Assembly (NCBI RefSeq): GCF_014648435.1 | Contig: NZ_BMRC01000015.1 | Coordinates: 152,252 to 216,251 of the forward strand | DNA: 64,000 bases | Reading direction: 5' to 3' | Source of the DNA: Nonomuraea spiralis | GTDB taxonomy: Bacteria; Actinomycetota; Actinomycetes; Streptosporangiales; Streptosporangiaceae | Shown here: piece after piece, positions 57,135 to 64,000 of the stretch | Position numbering within the stretch: the first letter of the stretch is position 1 | How the letters are laid out: each line of letters opens with the position of its first letter | Program-made: the position numbers and the translations under genes | The notes under the pieces: model-generated | Database searches by the model: none | What the model was told of the DNA's origin: nothing | What the model saw: the letters and a program-made list of their open reading frames with translations, nothing else

Positions 57135-57788
57135 TCAGGGAATCGCGGCCTCGATCCGGGCGAGGTGGGCGGCCAGGATCTCGTCGAACGCGTCGCTGCG
57201 GTCGGCCCCGAGGGGACGGATCTCGCGGGCGAAGTGGGCCAGGGCGGGGAAGTGGTCGGGGTCGGCACCGAGGACCGCGACGCGGAACTGTTCCATGCCC
57301 TGTTCGTACTCGCCGGGGGTGAGGGTGGCGATGCCGGCCTCGGAGGCGATCAGCGCGGCGAAGAGGATCACGATCCGGTGGTAGCGGGACGGAATCTCCT
57401 CCTCGGGCAGGCCCGAGGCCCACAACGCCTGTAGCAGCTCCTCCATGACCAGCCGGGAACCGGTGCCACCGGACCCGTAGCGTCCCCAGATCGCGGCGAG
57501 TTGCGGGTGCCGGCCGAAAGCCTCTCGCAGGCGCTGGGCTGTCGCGGTGATGCGCTGCTTCCAGTCGCCGTCGGGGTGGTAGCCGTCCATGGCGGCCGCC
57601 AGGATTCGGTCGGCGACCGCGCGCAGCAGCTCGGTCTTGTTGCGGAAGTGCCGGTAGAGGCTGGAGGAGTCGGTGCCGAGCACCGCGGCGAGCTTGCGCA
57701 CGCTGAACGACTCGGCATCGCTCGTACGCAGCAGATCCGCCGCCGTGTCCAGGATCTCCTCTGTCGACCAGCGCCTTCGACCTGCCAT
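57135..57788 (-). CDS. TetR-family regulator (TetR_C_1-type)
   Basis: A 217-residue repressor. HTH residues 8-55 (EEILDTAADLLRTSDAESFS, then LGTDSSSLYRHFRNKTELL) precede a C-terminal tetracycline-repressor-like helical domain (HRIVILFAALIASEAGIATL). It is divergent from an HSL-type esterase. TGCACGC-type half-sites lie in the gap, so it probably represses both genes. Confidence 0.9.
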   Translation of the reverse strand: MAGRRRWSTEEILDTAADLLRTSDAESFSVRKLAAVLGTDSSSLYRHFRNKTELLRAVADRILAAAMDGYHPDGDWKQRITATAQRLREAFGRHPQLAAIWGRYGSGGTGSRLVMEELLQALWASGLPEEEIPSRYHRIVILFAALIASEAGIATLTPGEYEQGMEQFRVAVLGADPDHFPALAHFAREIRPLGADRSDAFDEILAAHLARIEAAIP

Positions 57789-57818
57789 CTCGCCCCTCTC
57801 GTCCTGTTCAGACTAACC

Positions 57819-57851
57819 TATGCACGCACTGTTGCACGCACCGCGTGCATA
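57819..57851. promoter_or_regulatory. TetR operator with three TGCACGC half-sites
   Basis: TGCACGC at 57821-57827 and 57833-57839 faces GCGTGCA at 57843-57849. The inner pair is a perfect 7-3-7 dyad; the outer pair extends to TATGCACGC/GCGTGCATA. It lies 31 bases from the TetR start and 48 bases from the esterase start. Confidence 0.7.
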
Positions 57852-57898
57852 ATGGAGGCACACCCCCGGCCGGGGGAGATGAGAGGAGAGACGAGGAC

Positions 57899-58858
57899 AT
57901 GAACGAGACCACTGCCGTGCAGCGGCCGCCGGAGCCGGACTTCTCGGCGATGACGACCGAGGAACTGATCACCTACCGCACTGCGGAGAACCGCTGGCGG
58001 GCGTCCGCCGCGGCGCGGGCGTTCCTGGGGGAGCCGGACCCCGGGGCCACGATCGAATGGCAGGACATCGCGCTGCCGGGACGCGACCTTCCGGTCCGGG
58101 TGTACCGCCCGGCGCCGGGCGACGGCGAGTCCGCCACCCCGACCGCCCTGCCGCTCGTGGTCCATGTGCACGGAGGCAGCTTCGTGGGCACGGCGGCGCA
58201 GTGCGACTGGACCAACAGCCACCTCGCCGCCCGGCTGCCCGCGCTCGTCGTCTCGGTCGAGCACCGCCTCGTCGCCCCGGACAGCCCGCTGGCCCACGCC
58301 GCCGACGACGGCTGGGACGTACTGAGGCACCTGGTGGAGCACGCCGCGCAGTGGGGCATCGATCCGACGCGCACGGCCGTCTTCGGCGAGAGCTTCGGCG
58401 CGCTGGTCAGCGCCCTGACGGCGATCCGGGCCCGGGAGGCCGGCCTGCGGCTCCAGGCGCAGGTGCTGGTCAACCCCGCGGTCGAGGTGACCGGGACGAT
58501 GTACGACTATCCCTCGGTCACCGAGTACGCGTACAGCCCGTCCCCCGCCCTGCCGCTCCTGCGGATGTTGCGGCGGCTCGCCGTGCCGCCGGGGACCGAC
58601 GCCCGCGCGTTCTCACCGCTGTACGCCGACGATCTGGGCGGGCTCGCCCCCGCGCTGCTCGTGGTGCCGACCCAGGACGCGCTCGCCGATCACGGCCGCC
58701 GCTACGCCGAACGGCTGCGGGCGGCCGGGACGTCCGTGCGGATCACCGAGTACCCGGGGGCGCGGCACGCGTTCCTCACCCTGCCAGGGCTGGAACCACA
58801 GGCCCAGGCCGCCCAGGCGGAGATCCTCGCGTTCCTCCGTACGGCCCTGGAGGGGTGA
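57899..58858 (+). CDS. Alpha/beta hydrolase of the hormone-sensitive lipase family
   Basis: A 319-residue esterase. HVHGGSF is the HSL oxyanion motif (HGGG variant). The nucleophile is in GESFGA (Ser about 181), the acid probably in VPTQDALADH, and the His in GARHAF. The ATG at 57899 has GGAGAGACGAGG upstream. It is divergent from its likely TetR repressor. It is a cytoplasmic carboxylesterase on short acyl esters or related compounds. Confidence 0.9.
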   Translation: MNETTAVQRPPEPDFSAMTTEELITYRTAENRWRASAAARAFLGEPDPGATIEWQDIALPGRDLPVRVYRPAPGDGESATPTALPLVVHVHGGSFVGTAAQCDWTNSHLAARLPALVVSVEHRLVAPDSPLAHAADDGWDVLRHLVEHAAQWGIDPTRTAVFGESFGALVSALTAIRAREAGLRLQAQVLVNPAVEVTGTMYDYPSVTEYAYSPSPALPLLRMLRRLAVPPGTDARAFSPLYADDLGGLAPALLVVPTQDALADHGRRYAERLRAAGTSVRITEYPGARHAFLTLPGLEPQAQAAQAEILAFLRTALEG

Positions 58859-58869
58859 CGATGCACACG

Positions 58870-59182
58870 AGGAGTGCGGTGCCGGTCGACGCGAGTGACT
58901 TCTTGAGTTCCGTGGTGCGTGGCAGGGTGTCGACGGCCGCGGAGGCGACCGGGGCAGGGCGGCGTCGGTGAGCTGGGCTTCGACGACACGGGACAGGAAG
59001 CCTTCCAGCGCCCGCCTGGGGTCGGTGTCGGCCGATGCCTGCTCGCCGTACGCGGTCAGGGCTTCGAGGCAGGGGAGGGCGACGGTCTCCAGCAGTGCTT
59101 CAGGGGTGGCGAAGTGCCGGTAGACCGTGGCGACACCGAGGCCCGCCCAGCGTGCGACGTCGTTGAGCTGCAGCGTCGCGTG
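58870..59182 (-). pseudogene. TetR regulator remnant, frameshifted
   Basis: The minus strand reads LNDVARWAGLGVATVYRHFA, then TPEALLETVALPCLEALTAY, a clear TetR HTH and helix 4. Near 58957 the frame shifts, and the adjacent frame continues as AAVDTLPRTTELKKSLASTG, the usual next part. The N-terminal helix is missing; the sequence begins directly at the 3' end of the RCC1 gene. So it has lost its start and has a frameshift. It probably once regulated a neighbour here. Confidence 0.75.
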
Positions 59183-59183
59183 G

Positions 59184-60536
59184 TCAGAAGCAGCCGTTGC
59201 CCGGCTGGACCGCGACGACGATGTCGACCTTGGACCCCGCCGGTACGGTGCTGCCGGGCTGAGGACTCTGGCTGACGACCTCGCCCAGGTGGTTGCACAG
59301 ACGGCTGTCGGGAGTCGTGTCCTTGGTGCCCAGCAGGAGGCCGACGGCGAGGAGTGGCCGGCTCGCCAGGACCCCCAGCGTTCCGGTCAGGTCGGGCACC
59401 ACGACGGATCCCGGCGCCGCGACGGCCAGGACCGCGATGCCGGCACTCGCGGTCACCACACCGCTCAGGCCGTTGACCGCGGTCGGACTGATGACGGGGT
59501 TGTTCTGGCTCGCGACGCCGTTGCCGGCCTGGCCGAAGGTGTTGTCACCCCAGTAGCGCAGCGTGCCGGCGGTGTCGACGGCCAGGCTCTCCCCTTGGCC
59601 CGCGCTGACGTGGGCGACGCCGGACAGGCCGAGGTGGACCGGGGTGGCGTGGTCGGTCACCGTGCCGTCGCCGAGCTGGCCGGCCCAGTTCCTGCCCCAG
59701 GCCCAGACGGTGCCGTCGCCGCCGAGGGCCAGCGTGTGCCCGCTGCCCGCGGCGATCTCCTTGATGCCGGACACGTGCCGGTCCACGCGGACGGGCATGG
59801 GACGGTCCGTGGTGGTGCCGTCCCCCAGCTCGCCGGAGAAGTTGGTGCCCCAGGACCAGACCGAGCCGTCGTAGCGCAGCGCCATCCCGAACTCACCCGT
59901 GGCGGACACCTGAGTGATCCCGTACGGGACCTTCACGCGGACCGGGGTCGCACGCTGGACGGTCGTTCCGTCGCCCAGTTGCCCGAAACGGTTGAGCCCC
60001 CAGGCGAACACCTCGCCGTTCGACCTCAGGGCGAGGCTGTAGCCGGTCCCGGCGGCGGCCTGGACGACGCCGGTGATGGGCACCTTGACGGGGGACGGGG
60101 TGCGGTCGGTGGTGCCGTCGCCCAGTTCGCCGAAGTCGTTGCTGCCCCACGCCCAGAGCGAGCCGTCCCGTCCGACGGCCAGGGTGTGGCCGATGCCGCT
60201 GCTGACCTGCTTGATCGGCGGCAGCCCGGGCACCGGCTCGGGAATCTGTTGCGTTCCATTGCCCCAGGTCCAGAGTGAGCCGTCGGCGTGCAGGCCGTAG
60301 CTCTCCAGGTAGACGCCGCTCACCTGGACCACGTCGTGCCCGCCCGCGGAGACCATCGGGATCGGCCGGGTCACGGGGGTGTCGTTCGTGCCGTTGCCGA
60401 CCTGGCCGAAGAAGTTGTACCCCCACGCGTGGACGATGGGCGCGGTGTCGGCCACCGCGGCGGACGTGTGGAAACCGGTCGCCAGCACCAGCACGGCCAC
60501 AACCGGAACCGAACGGATCCCTCTGAACAGCTTCAA
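59184..60536 (-). CDS. Secreted RCC1-repeat protein with C-terminal PASTA domain
   Basis: A 450-residue protein with a Sec signal (residues 1-30). About seven RCC1-type blades follow (AWGSNDFGELGDGTTDRTPS, AWGLNRFGQLGDGTT, SWGTNFSGELGDGTTTDRP), forming a propeller. Residues 382-450 are a PASTA-like domain (VVVPDLTGTLGVLASRPLL, then VVSQSPQPGSTVPAGSKVDI), which in other proteins binds peptidoglycan or beta-lactams. There are Cys near the end (SRLCNHLG and GNGCF) that could pair. It may be a wall-associated binding protein. Its 3' end meets the TetR remnant. Confidence 0.88.
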   Translation of the reverse strand: MKLFRGIRSVPVVAVLVLATGFHTSAAVADTAPIVHAWGYNFFGQVGNGTNDTPVTRPIPMVSAGGHDVVQVSGVYLESYGLHADGSLWTWGNGTQQIPEPVPGLPPIKQVSSGIGHTLAVGRDGSLWAWGSNDFGELGDGTTDRTPSPVKVPITGVVQAAAGTGYSLALRSNGEVFAWGLNRFGQLGDGTTVQRATPVRVKVPYGITQVSATGEFGMALRYDGSVWSWGTNFSGELGDGTTTDRPMPVRVDRHVSGIKEIAAGSGHTLALGGDGTVWAWGRNWAGQLGDGTVTDHATPVHLGLSGVAHVSAGQGESLAVDTAGTLRYWGDNTFGQAGNGVASQNNPVISPTAVNGLSGVVTASAGIAVLAVAAPGSVVVPDLTGTLGVLASRPLLAVGLLLGTKDTTPDSRLCNHLGEVVSQSPQPGSTVPAGSKVDIVVAVQPGNGCF

Positions 60537-60667
60537 CCTCGCCCCTCTCCGGTGAATCGCTTCTACCGGCAGGGCGTTCCATCCCGTTCCATGAGCAGGC
60601 GGCGGATTCGGGACCGGCGCAGCCGCGCTGTCCCGTTAATCGCGTGGATCGTACTGCGGTGTCTTGT

Positions 60668-60690
60668 CACAATCGTCCGATGCGATTGTG
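60668..60690. promoter_or_regulatory. Inverted repeat spanning the DUF3841 start codon
   Basis: CACAATCG and CGATTGTG are perfect eight-base arms around TCCGATG, whose last three bases are the ATG of the next gene. In RNA the start codon would sit in a loop. It could be a translational switch or a repressor operator. Confidence 0.5.
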
Positions 60691-61186
60691 GACGGTGCAG
60701 CACCGGGCGGTGCTGGTCTCGCTGGAGACCGACGACGAACTGGCCGGCGACTGGGCCCGCCTGTCGATCCCGTCGTACCGGCCGGCGTACGAAGAGATGG
60801 TGGCGGAGATGGCCAGGCGTGGCCTCGACTGCCGGGGCCGTCCGCCGGTGTGGGCGTGGCCCGGTCCGGACACCCGCGACAACACGGTGGCCGTGACGGC
60901 CGAGGCCCTCCTCTGCCCGCAGACCGACGAGGAGTTCGCCCGCTATGTCGTCCTGGACCTGGACGTGCCGGACGACATGGCCATGCTCAGCTCGTACGGA
61001 CGCTGGAACGACTTCATGGAGGCGGTCCTCCTGGGCGGAGGGCCGGCGATCATGGACTGGACGATCGGCCAGGAGGAGATCGCCGGCGTGCAGGCCTGCC
61101 TGCCATGCCTGCCGGCCGAGTACGTGCTCGGCGCCCGCCCTCTGGAACCGTTCGACTGGGCGAAGGAGGAAGCCGAGAACTCCTGA
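60680..61186 (+). CDS. DUF3841-family protein
   Basis: A 168-residue cytoplasmic protein. It starts MRLWTVQHRAVLVSLETDDE and has RPPVWAWPGPDTR and later FARYVVLDLDVPDDMAMLSS, WNDFMEA, all in the order typical of DUF3841. The family is uncharacterised. The ATG at 60680 was chosen because the family begins there; an upstream start at 60644 would include the inverted repeat. No ribosome site is obvious, so it may be leaderless. Confidence 0.82.
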   Translation: MRLWTVQHRAVLVSLETDDELAGDWARLSIPSYRPAYEEMVAEMARRGLDCRGRPPVWAWPGPDTRDNTVAVTAEALLCPQTDEEFARYVVLDLDVPDDMAMLSSYGRWNDFMEAVLLGGGPAIMDWTIGQEEIAGVQACLPCLPAEYVLGARPLEPFDWAKEEAENS

Positions 61187-61295
61187 CCTCGACGGCGATC
61201 TTCCCCGCGGACAAAGCCCCCATCCGCGCCTCGCTGTCACAACGGCGCCGGCTGTCTCGTCCTTGCGGTGCTTGCAGTCGAGACAGGAGGTCGTC

Positions 61296-61688
61296 ATGGC
61301 ACAGGTCGTCACGAGAGTGGTCGTGGCCTTGAGCGCGGTCTACACGCTGGTCTTCGGCGTCTGGATGTGGGGGTGGCCGCGATCGTTCGCCGAATACGTC
61401 GACTTTCCGCCTCATGAGCACTTCCTGCATGACCTGGGCGCCTTCCACCTCGGCATCGGGATCGCCCTGGTGTCGGCGCTGGTGTGGCGGGACGCCATCG
61501 TGGTGGTGCTCGTCGGGTTCGCCACGGCCGGTCTGATCCACGCGGTGAACCACGCGATGGACGCCCACCTCGGCGGCGCCGCGAGCGATCCCTACGTGAT
61601 CGGCGCGCAGACCCTCGTCGCGGTGGTCGGCATCGTGTTCCGCGTACGCCATCTGCGGGCGCGCCAGGCCAAGAAACAGGTGCGATGA
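61296..61688 (+). CDS. Small four-helix membrane protein
   Basis: A 130-residue protein with four hydrophobic segments (VVVALSAVYTLVFGVWMW, FHLGIGIALVSALVWRDAIV, VGFATAGLIHAVNHAMD and a final helix). Conserved-looking His in LHDLGAFHLG and IHAVNHAMDAHLGG could bind metal or heme. AGGAGG lies just upstream. It resembles widespread actinobacterial DoxX/DUF4345-like hypothetical proteins. Function unknown. Confidence 0.78.
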   Translation: MAQVVTRVVVALSAVYTLVFGVWMWGWPRSFAEYVDFPPHEHFLHDLGAFHLGIGIALVSALVWRDAIVVVLVGFATAGLIHAVNHAMDAHLGGAASDPYVIGAQTLVAVVGIVFRVRHLRARQAKKQVR

Positions 61689-61708
61689 GGGTGCCGCCCG
61701 CCGGTGGG

Positions 61709-62509
61709 TCAGGCTCCGCGGTCCCGGAGGCTGTCGGCCTTCGTCCGGAAGAACCGGGTGGTGTCGTCATCGGCGGGAAAGTACGCCTCCACGGCGATTT
61801 CTTCCAGGGTGACGTCGAAGGCGGCGCCGAACGTCGTGATGGTGTTGACGAAACACAGCTCCGCGCCGCGATGGCGGATGCGGATGGGCAGCGCGATGTC
61901 GGCGGGATCGGGCGGCGGCGGATCGGCGTCGGGACCGTAGGTCAGCAGTTCCTCGTACAACGCGCTCAGCTCCGCGTCGCCGGTCCGCGCCACCTGGCGG
62001 GCGAGCCGGGGCAACAGGAAGGCGCGGACCTGCCCGAGGTTGCGCAGCCGCGGCGCGAACCCGCCCGGACGCAGGCCCAACCGCATCATGTTGACCGGCG
62101 GCCGCAACAACGCCGCATCGACGTCCTCCAGGAAGACGTCGATCGCCGCGTTCGCGAACAGCAGGTTCCAGCGGCGGTCCACGACGAGCGCCGGGTACGG
62201 TTCGTGTCCCCGCAGGATCTGCTCCAGGACGTTCCGCGCGGAGGCCAGCTGCGGATCCTCCAGCGGCCGTTCCCGGACGACGGGCGCGTGCCCGGCCGCC
62301 ACCAGCAGGCGGTTGCGTTCGCGCAACGGCACACCCAGATGGTCGGCCAGCCGCATCACCATCGGGCTGCTGGGAATGGTCCGTCCCGTCTCCACGAAGC
62401 TGACGTGCCGGGCGGACACCTCCGCCTGTATCGCCAGATCCAGCTGGCTGAGCCCCCTGCGGTGCCGCCACTCGCGCAGCAGCTCACCGACCGGCCGGTC
62501 GTGCGTCAT
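61709..62509 (-). CDS. XRE-family regulator with MmyB ligand domain
   Basis: A 266-residue protein. Residues 5-65 form the XRE HTH (LLREWRHRRGLSQLDLAIQA, then EVSARHVSFVETGRTIPSS). Residues 100-262 match the MmyB-like PAS ligand domain (PYPALVVDRRWNLLFANAAI), which in homologues binds fatty acids. It is divergent from a SnoaL-like gene, with a perfect palindrome between them, a frequent actinobacterial pair. Confidence 0.92.
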   Translation of the reverse strand: MTHDRPVGELLREWRHRRGLSQLDLAIQAEVSARHVSFVETGRTIPSSPMVMRLADHLGVPLRERNRLLVAAGHAPVVRERPLEDPQLASARNVLEQILRGHEPYPALVVDRRWNLLFANAAIDVFLEDVDAALLRPPVNMMRLGLRPGGFAPRLRNLGQVRAFLLPRLARQVARTGDAELSALYEELLTYGPDADPPPPDPADIALPIRIRHRGAELCFVNTITTFGAAFDVTLEEIAVEAYFPADDDTTRFFRTKADSLRDRGA

Positions 62510-62542
62510 ACGGCGATTGTCGCGTCGTCCTGTCGACCACCG

Positions 62543-62563
62543 CGATTACATGCCATGTAATCG
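62543..62563. promoter_or_regulatory. Palindrome CGATTACATG-C-CATGTAATCG
   Basis: Perfect ten-base arms around a single C, 34 bases from each divergent start. It is the probable operator of the XRE/MmyB regulator for the SnoaL-like gene and itself. Confidence 0.75.
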
Positions 62564-62597
62564 ACGGGGCCGGGCGGCCCCTGGGACGGTGATCCGC

Positions 62598-62978
62598 ATG
62601 AACGAGAACAGCAAGGCCGTACGCAACAAGGAGCTCGTCCTCCACGGATTCACCCGGTTCGCGGCGGGGGACATCGACGTGCTCCGTACCCTCCTGGCGA
62701 AGGACTTCGTCGAGCACAGTCCGGGCAATCCGTCCGGGCGGGAGGCGTTCATCGCGTACATCGCCGAATCTCCCGTGGCCCGCGCCCGGCTCGACCTCAA
62801 ACGGGTCGTCGCGGACGACGAGCACGTGGTGATGCACTACCGCATGACCACGGACGACGACCCGCGCGGCATCGCCGTCGCCGACATCTGGCGGGTGGTC
62901 GACGGGGAGATCGTCGAGCACTGGGACGTCGTCCAGCCGGTGCCGGAAGACTCCCAGGTTCCCCACGGGATGTTCTGA
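62598..62978 (+). CDS. SnoaL-like polyketide-cyclase family protein
   Basis: A 126-residue protein with an NKELVLHGFTRFAAGDIDVL helix, LLAKDFVEHSPGNPSGREAF, and WRVVDGEIVEHWDVVQPVPE, the predicted-SnoaL/ester-cyclase pattern. The paired His and Asp (EHSP and EHWD) line the pocket in characterised members. ATG 62598 is used; GTG 62589 is possible. It is controlled by the divergent XRE protein. Confidence 0.9.
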   Translation: MNENSKAVRNKELVLHGFTRFAAGDIDVLRTLLAKDFVEHSPGNPSGREAFIAYIAESPVARARLDLKRVVADDEHVVMHYRMTTDDDPRGIAVADIWRVVDGEIVEHWDVVQPVPEDSQVPHGMF

Positions 62979-62984
62979 CCCGAG

Positions 62985-63138
62985 TACGTCCCGGGCGGGG
63001 CTGCGGTTCCTTCACGGTGGAGGGCAGGGCGAGCACGGCCACCGCCCCGGCGGTCACGAGGCCGGCGCAGACCCAGAACGCCAGGGCGTACCCGGAGGTC
63101 GGCGCGCCGGTGCGGGCGGCGGCCGTCAGCGGTCGCGT
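62985..63138 (-). pseudogene. MFS transporter fragment (one C-terminal helix)
   Basis: The minus strand reads SGYALAFWVCAGLVTAGAVA, then VLALPSTVKEPQP, typical of the last helix of a DHA2-type efflux pump. There is no start, no stop and no further transporter sequence on either side. It lies just downstream of the RidA fragment. Confidence 0.6.
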
Positions 63139-63150
63139 GCCCCGAGGGCG

Positions 63151-63430
63151 TCACACGACGGCGACGGCGTCGACCTCGACGAGGAACCCGGGACCCAGGC
63201 CGGCCACGACGTGGACGGTGATGGCGGGCGGCGGGTCGGCCCGGTTCCACACCTCCTGGAACGCGGCCACACCCTCGTCGAACGTGTGACCGTCCACCAC
63301 GGCGATGCGCCAGTGCACGATGTTCGCCAGGCTCGCCCCTTCGCTCTCCAGGATGGTCGCCAGGTTGCGGAACACCTGCCTGGCCTGCTCCCCGACCGTG
63401 GGGCCGACGACCTTGCCGTCGACACCTCCC
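63151..63430 (-). pseudogene. RidA-family protein, N-terminally truncated
   Basis: About 92 codons match the RidA/YjgF domain (DGKVVGPTVGEQARQVFRNL, then SLANIVHWRIAVVDG and a final VEVDAVAVV). The first 40 or so residues, which normally form strands 1-3, are missing. The sequence before DGKVVG is instead antisense to a CGNR zinc-finger tail. A GTG upstream could allow translation of a hybrid, so weak activity is not excluded. Confidence 0.65.
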
Positions 63431-63435
63431 GCCCC

Positions 63436-63522
63436 GGCGCCCGCCGCTGGTGCGCGATGGAACGCTGCGGCAACCGCCACAAGCTCCGCGCCCTGCGCGC
63501 CCGCCAGGCAATGGAGTCGTGA
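63436..63522 (+). pseudogene. CGNR zinc-finger regulator fragment (C-terminal end)
   Basis: The plus strand reads RRWCAMERCGNRHKLRALRA and stops at 63522. This is the C-terminal CGNR zinc finger of a family of actinobacterial regulators, with the conserved C-x(4)-CGNR. The other 150 residues are absent. It abuts the truncated RidA gene, marking a recombination joint at about 63430. Confidence 0.65.
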
Positions 63523-64000
63523 ACGCCAGTATCACCAGCCGCGAAATCATTAATTATGGAACAGCGAGGTAAGTACAGAAAGAGATATCGGGCACCGCGA
63601 CCTATGGAAACGTAAACGCCGACCGTTTATCCTGCCGGACTTGTCCTGCCAGGGTCGCGCCGAAACCGGCCTCCGTCCCGGTTCTCCGCTTCACTCTTGT
63701 TCGTCCGGGGCTACCGCCATGCAGCACTGCGGCGGCTTTCTGTGTTCCCTCGTCCCACGCGGCCCTCAGGCCCTCATCCTCCTCATGGGCATCAACGACG
63801 ACGCGGCGTCCCGCGACCGTTTTGGAACGGCATCTCACCGTTCAAGATACGCGACTTAAGTGATCTTTCCCGGGTGGGTGTGACCAGCGGTAACACAAAT
63901 GTCGGTATGCCTACCGATGAACATACGTATTTTCGAGCCGTCAGCAAACGCTTAGCGTCTGGCGGCAACAAGGCGAAACGGTCCGCTTGCTCTCCCGTCA
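63523..64000. other. 478-base terminal region, no confident gene
   Basis: AT content is higher than in most of the window near 63540-63600 and 63840-63990. A minus frame at 63602-63838 (78 codons, GTG start) has coding-like acidic sequence (VVVDAHEEDEGLRAAWDEGT) but no recognised domain. TCGGTA-N4-TACCGA (63902-63917) is a dyad that may regulate a gene beyond the window. Confidence 0.35.

Overview
The window is very GC-rich, with short intergenic gaps, frequent GTG starts, many 4-base stop/start overlaps, and a large share of regulators (TetR, GntR, LysR, Lrp/AsnC, MerR, SARP, sigma factors). This is typical of a large linear-chromosome actinomycete. A Streptosporangiaceae-type soil organism such as Nonomuraea would fit, but that is inference and no rRNA or tRNA is present to confirm it. 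The content is accessory: catabolic and stress cassettes, each with its own regulator, mixed with visible gene remnants.

Layout. 1-4.5 kb: the start of a polysaccharide deacetylase faces a GntR regulator that leads a carbohydrate ABC importer (binding lipoprotein and two permeases). 4.5-11.6 kb: a DUF3887/alpha-beta hydrolase with a divergent HTH regulator, an M20 amidohydrolase with a divergent double-AsnC regulator, and two further esterases. 11.8-20 kb: a 1270-residue HTH-STAND-WD40 protein, a sigma factor next to a Cys-containing exported protein, a LysR/hydrolase pair and a small exported protein built of 13-14 residue repeats. 20-33 kb: a run of regulator/target pairs (TetR/SnoaL, TetR/MFS, VOC, GbsR-like/membrane protein, TetR/CPBP protease), then a CTP-synthase-tail-related protein coupled to a LysR regulator. 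33-46 kb: an amidase, an ABC exporter plus two-component operon, a SARP-NB-ARC-TPR activator, an exported DNRLRE/GH26-like protein and selA.

46-64 kb: a MerR/oxidoreductase pair and a SigE-family sigma factor with a membrane beta-propeller partner. Next is a six-gene minus-strand operon around a Tat-exported protein with eight cysteines, accompanied by a MauE-like membrane protein and a CPIC thioredoxin-like protein. After that come an internally duplicated RDD protein, a TetR/esterase pair, an RCC1-PASTA exported protein, DUF3841, and an XRE/SnoaL pair. At 62.98-63.52 kb there are abutting fragments of an MFS transporter, a RidA protein and a CGNR zinc-finger regulator.

Common logic: most targets have a local regulator, usually divergent, with an inverted repeat in the shared promoter. 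Such repeats were found by eye and are listed. The best candidates for undescribed biology are the Cys-rich Tat/MauE/CPIC operon (49.25-52.16 kb), the tandem-repeat exported peptide (19.7 kb), and the 42-base nested palindrome at 27.23 kb. No CRISPR array, rRNA, tRNA, complete IS element or prophage was seen.
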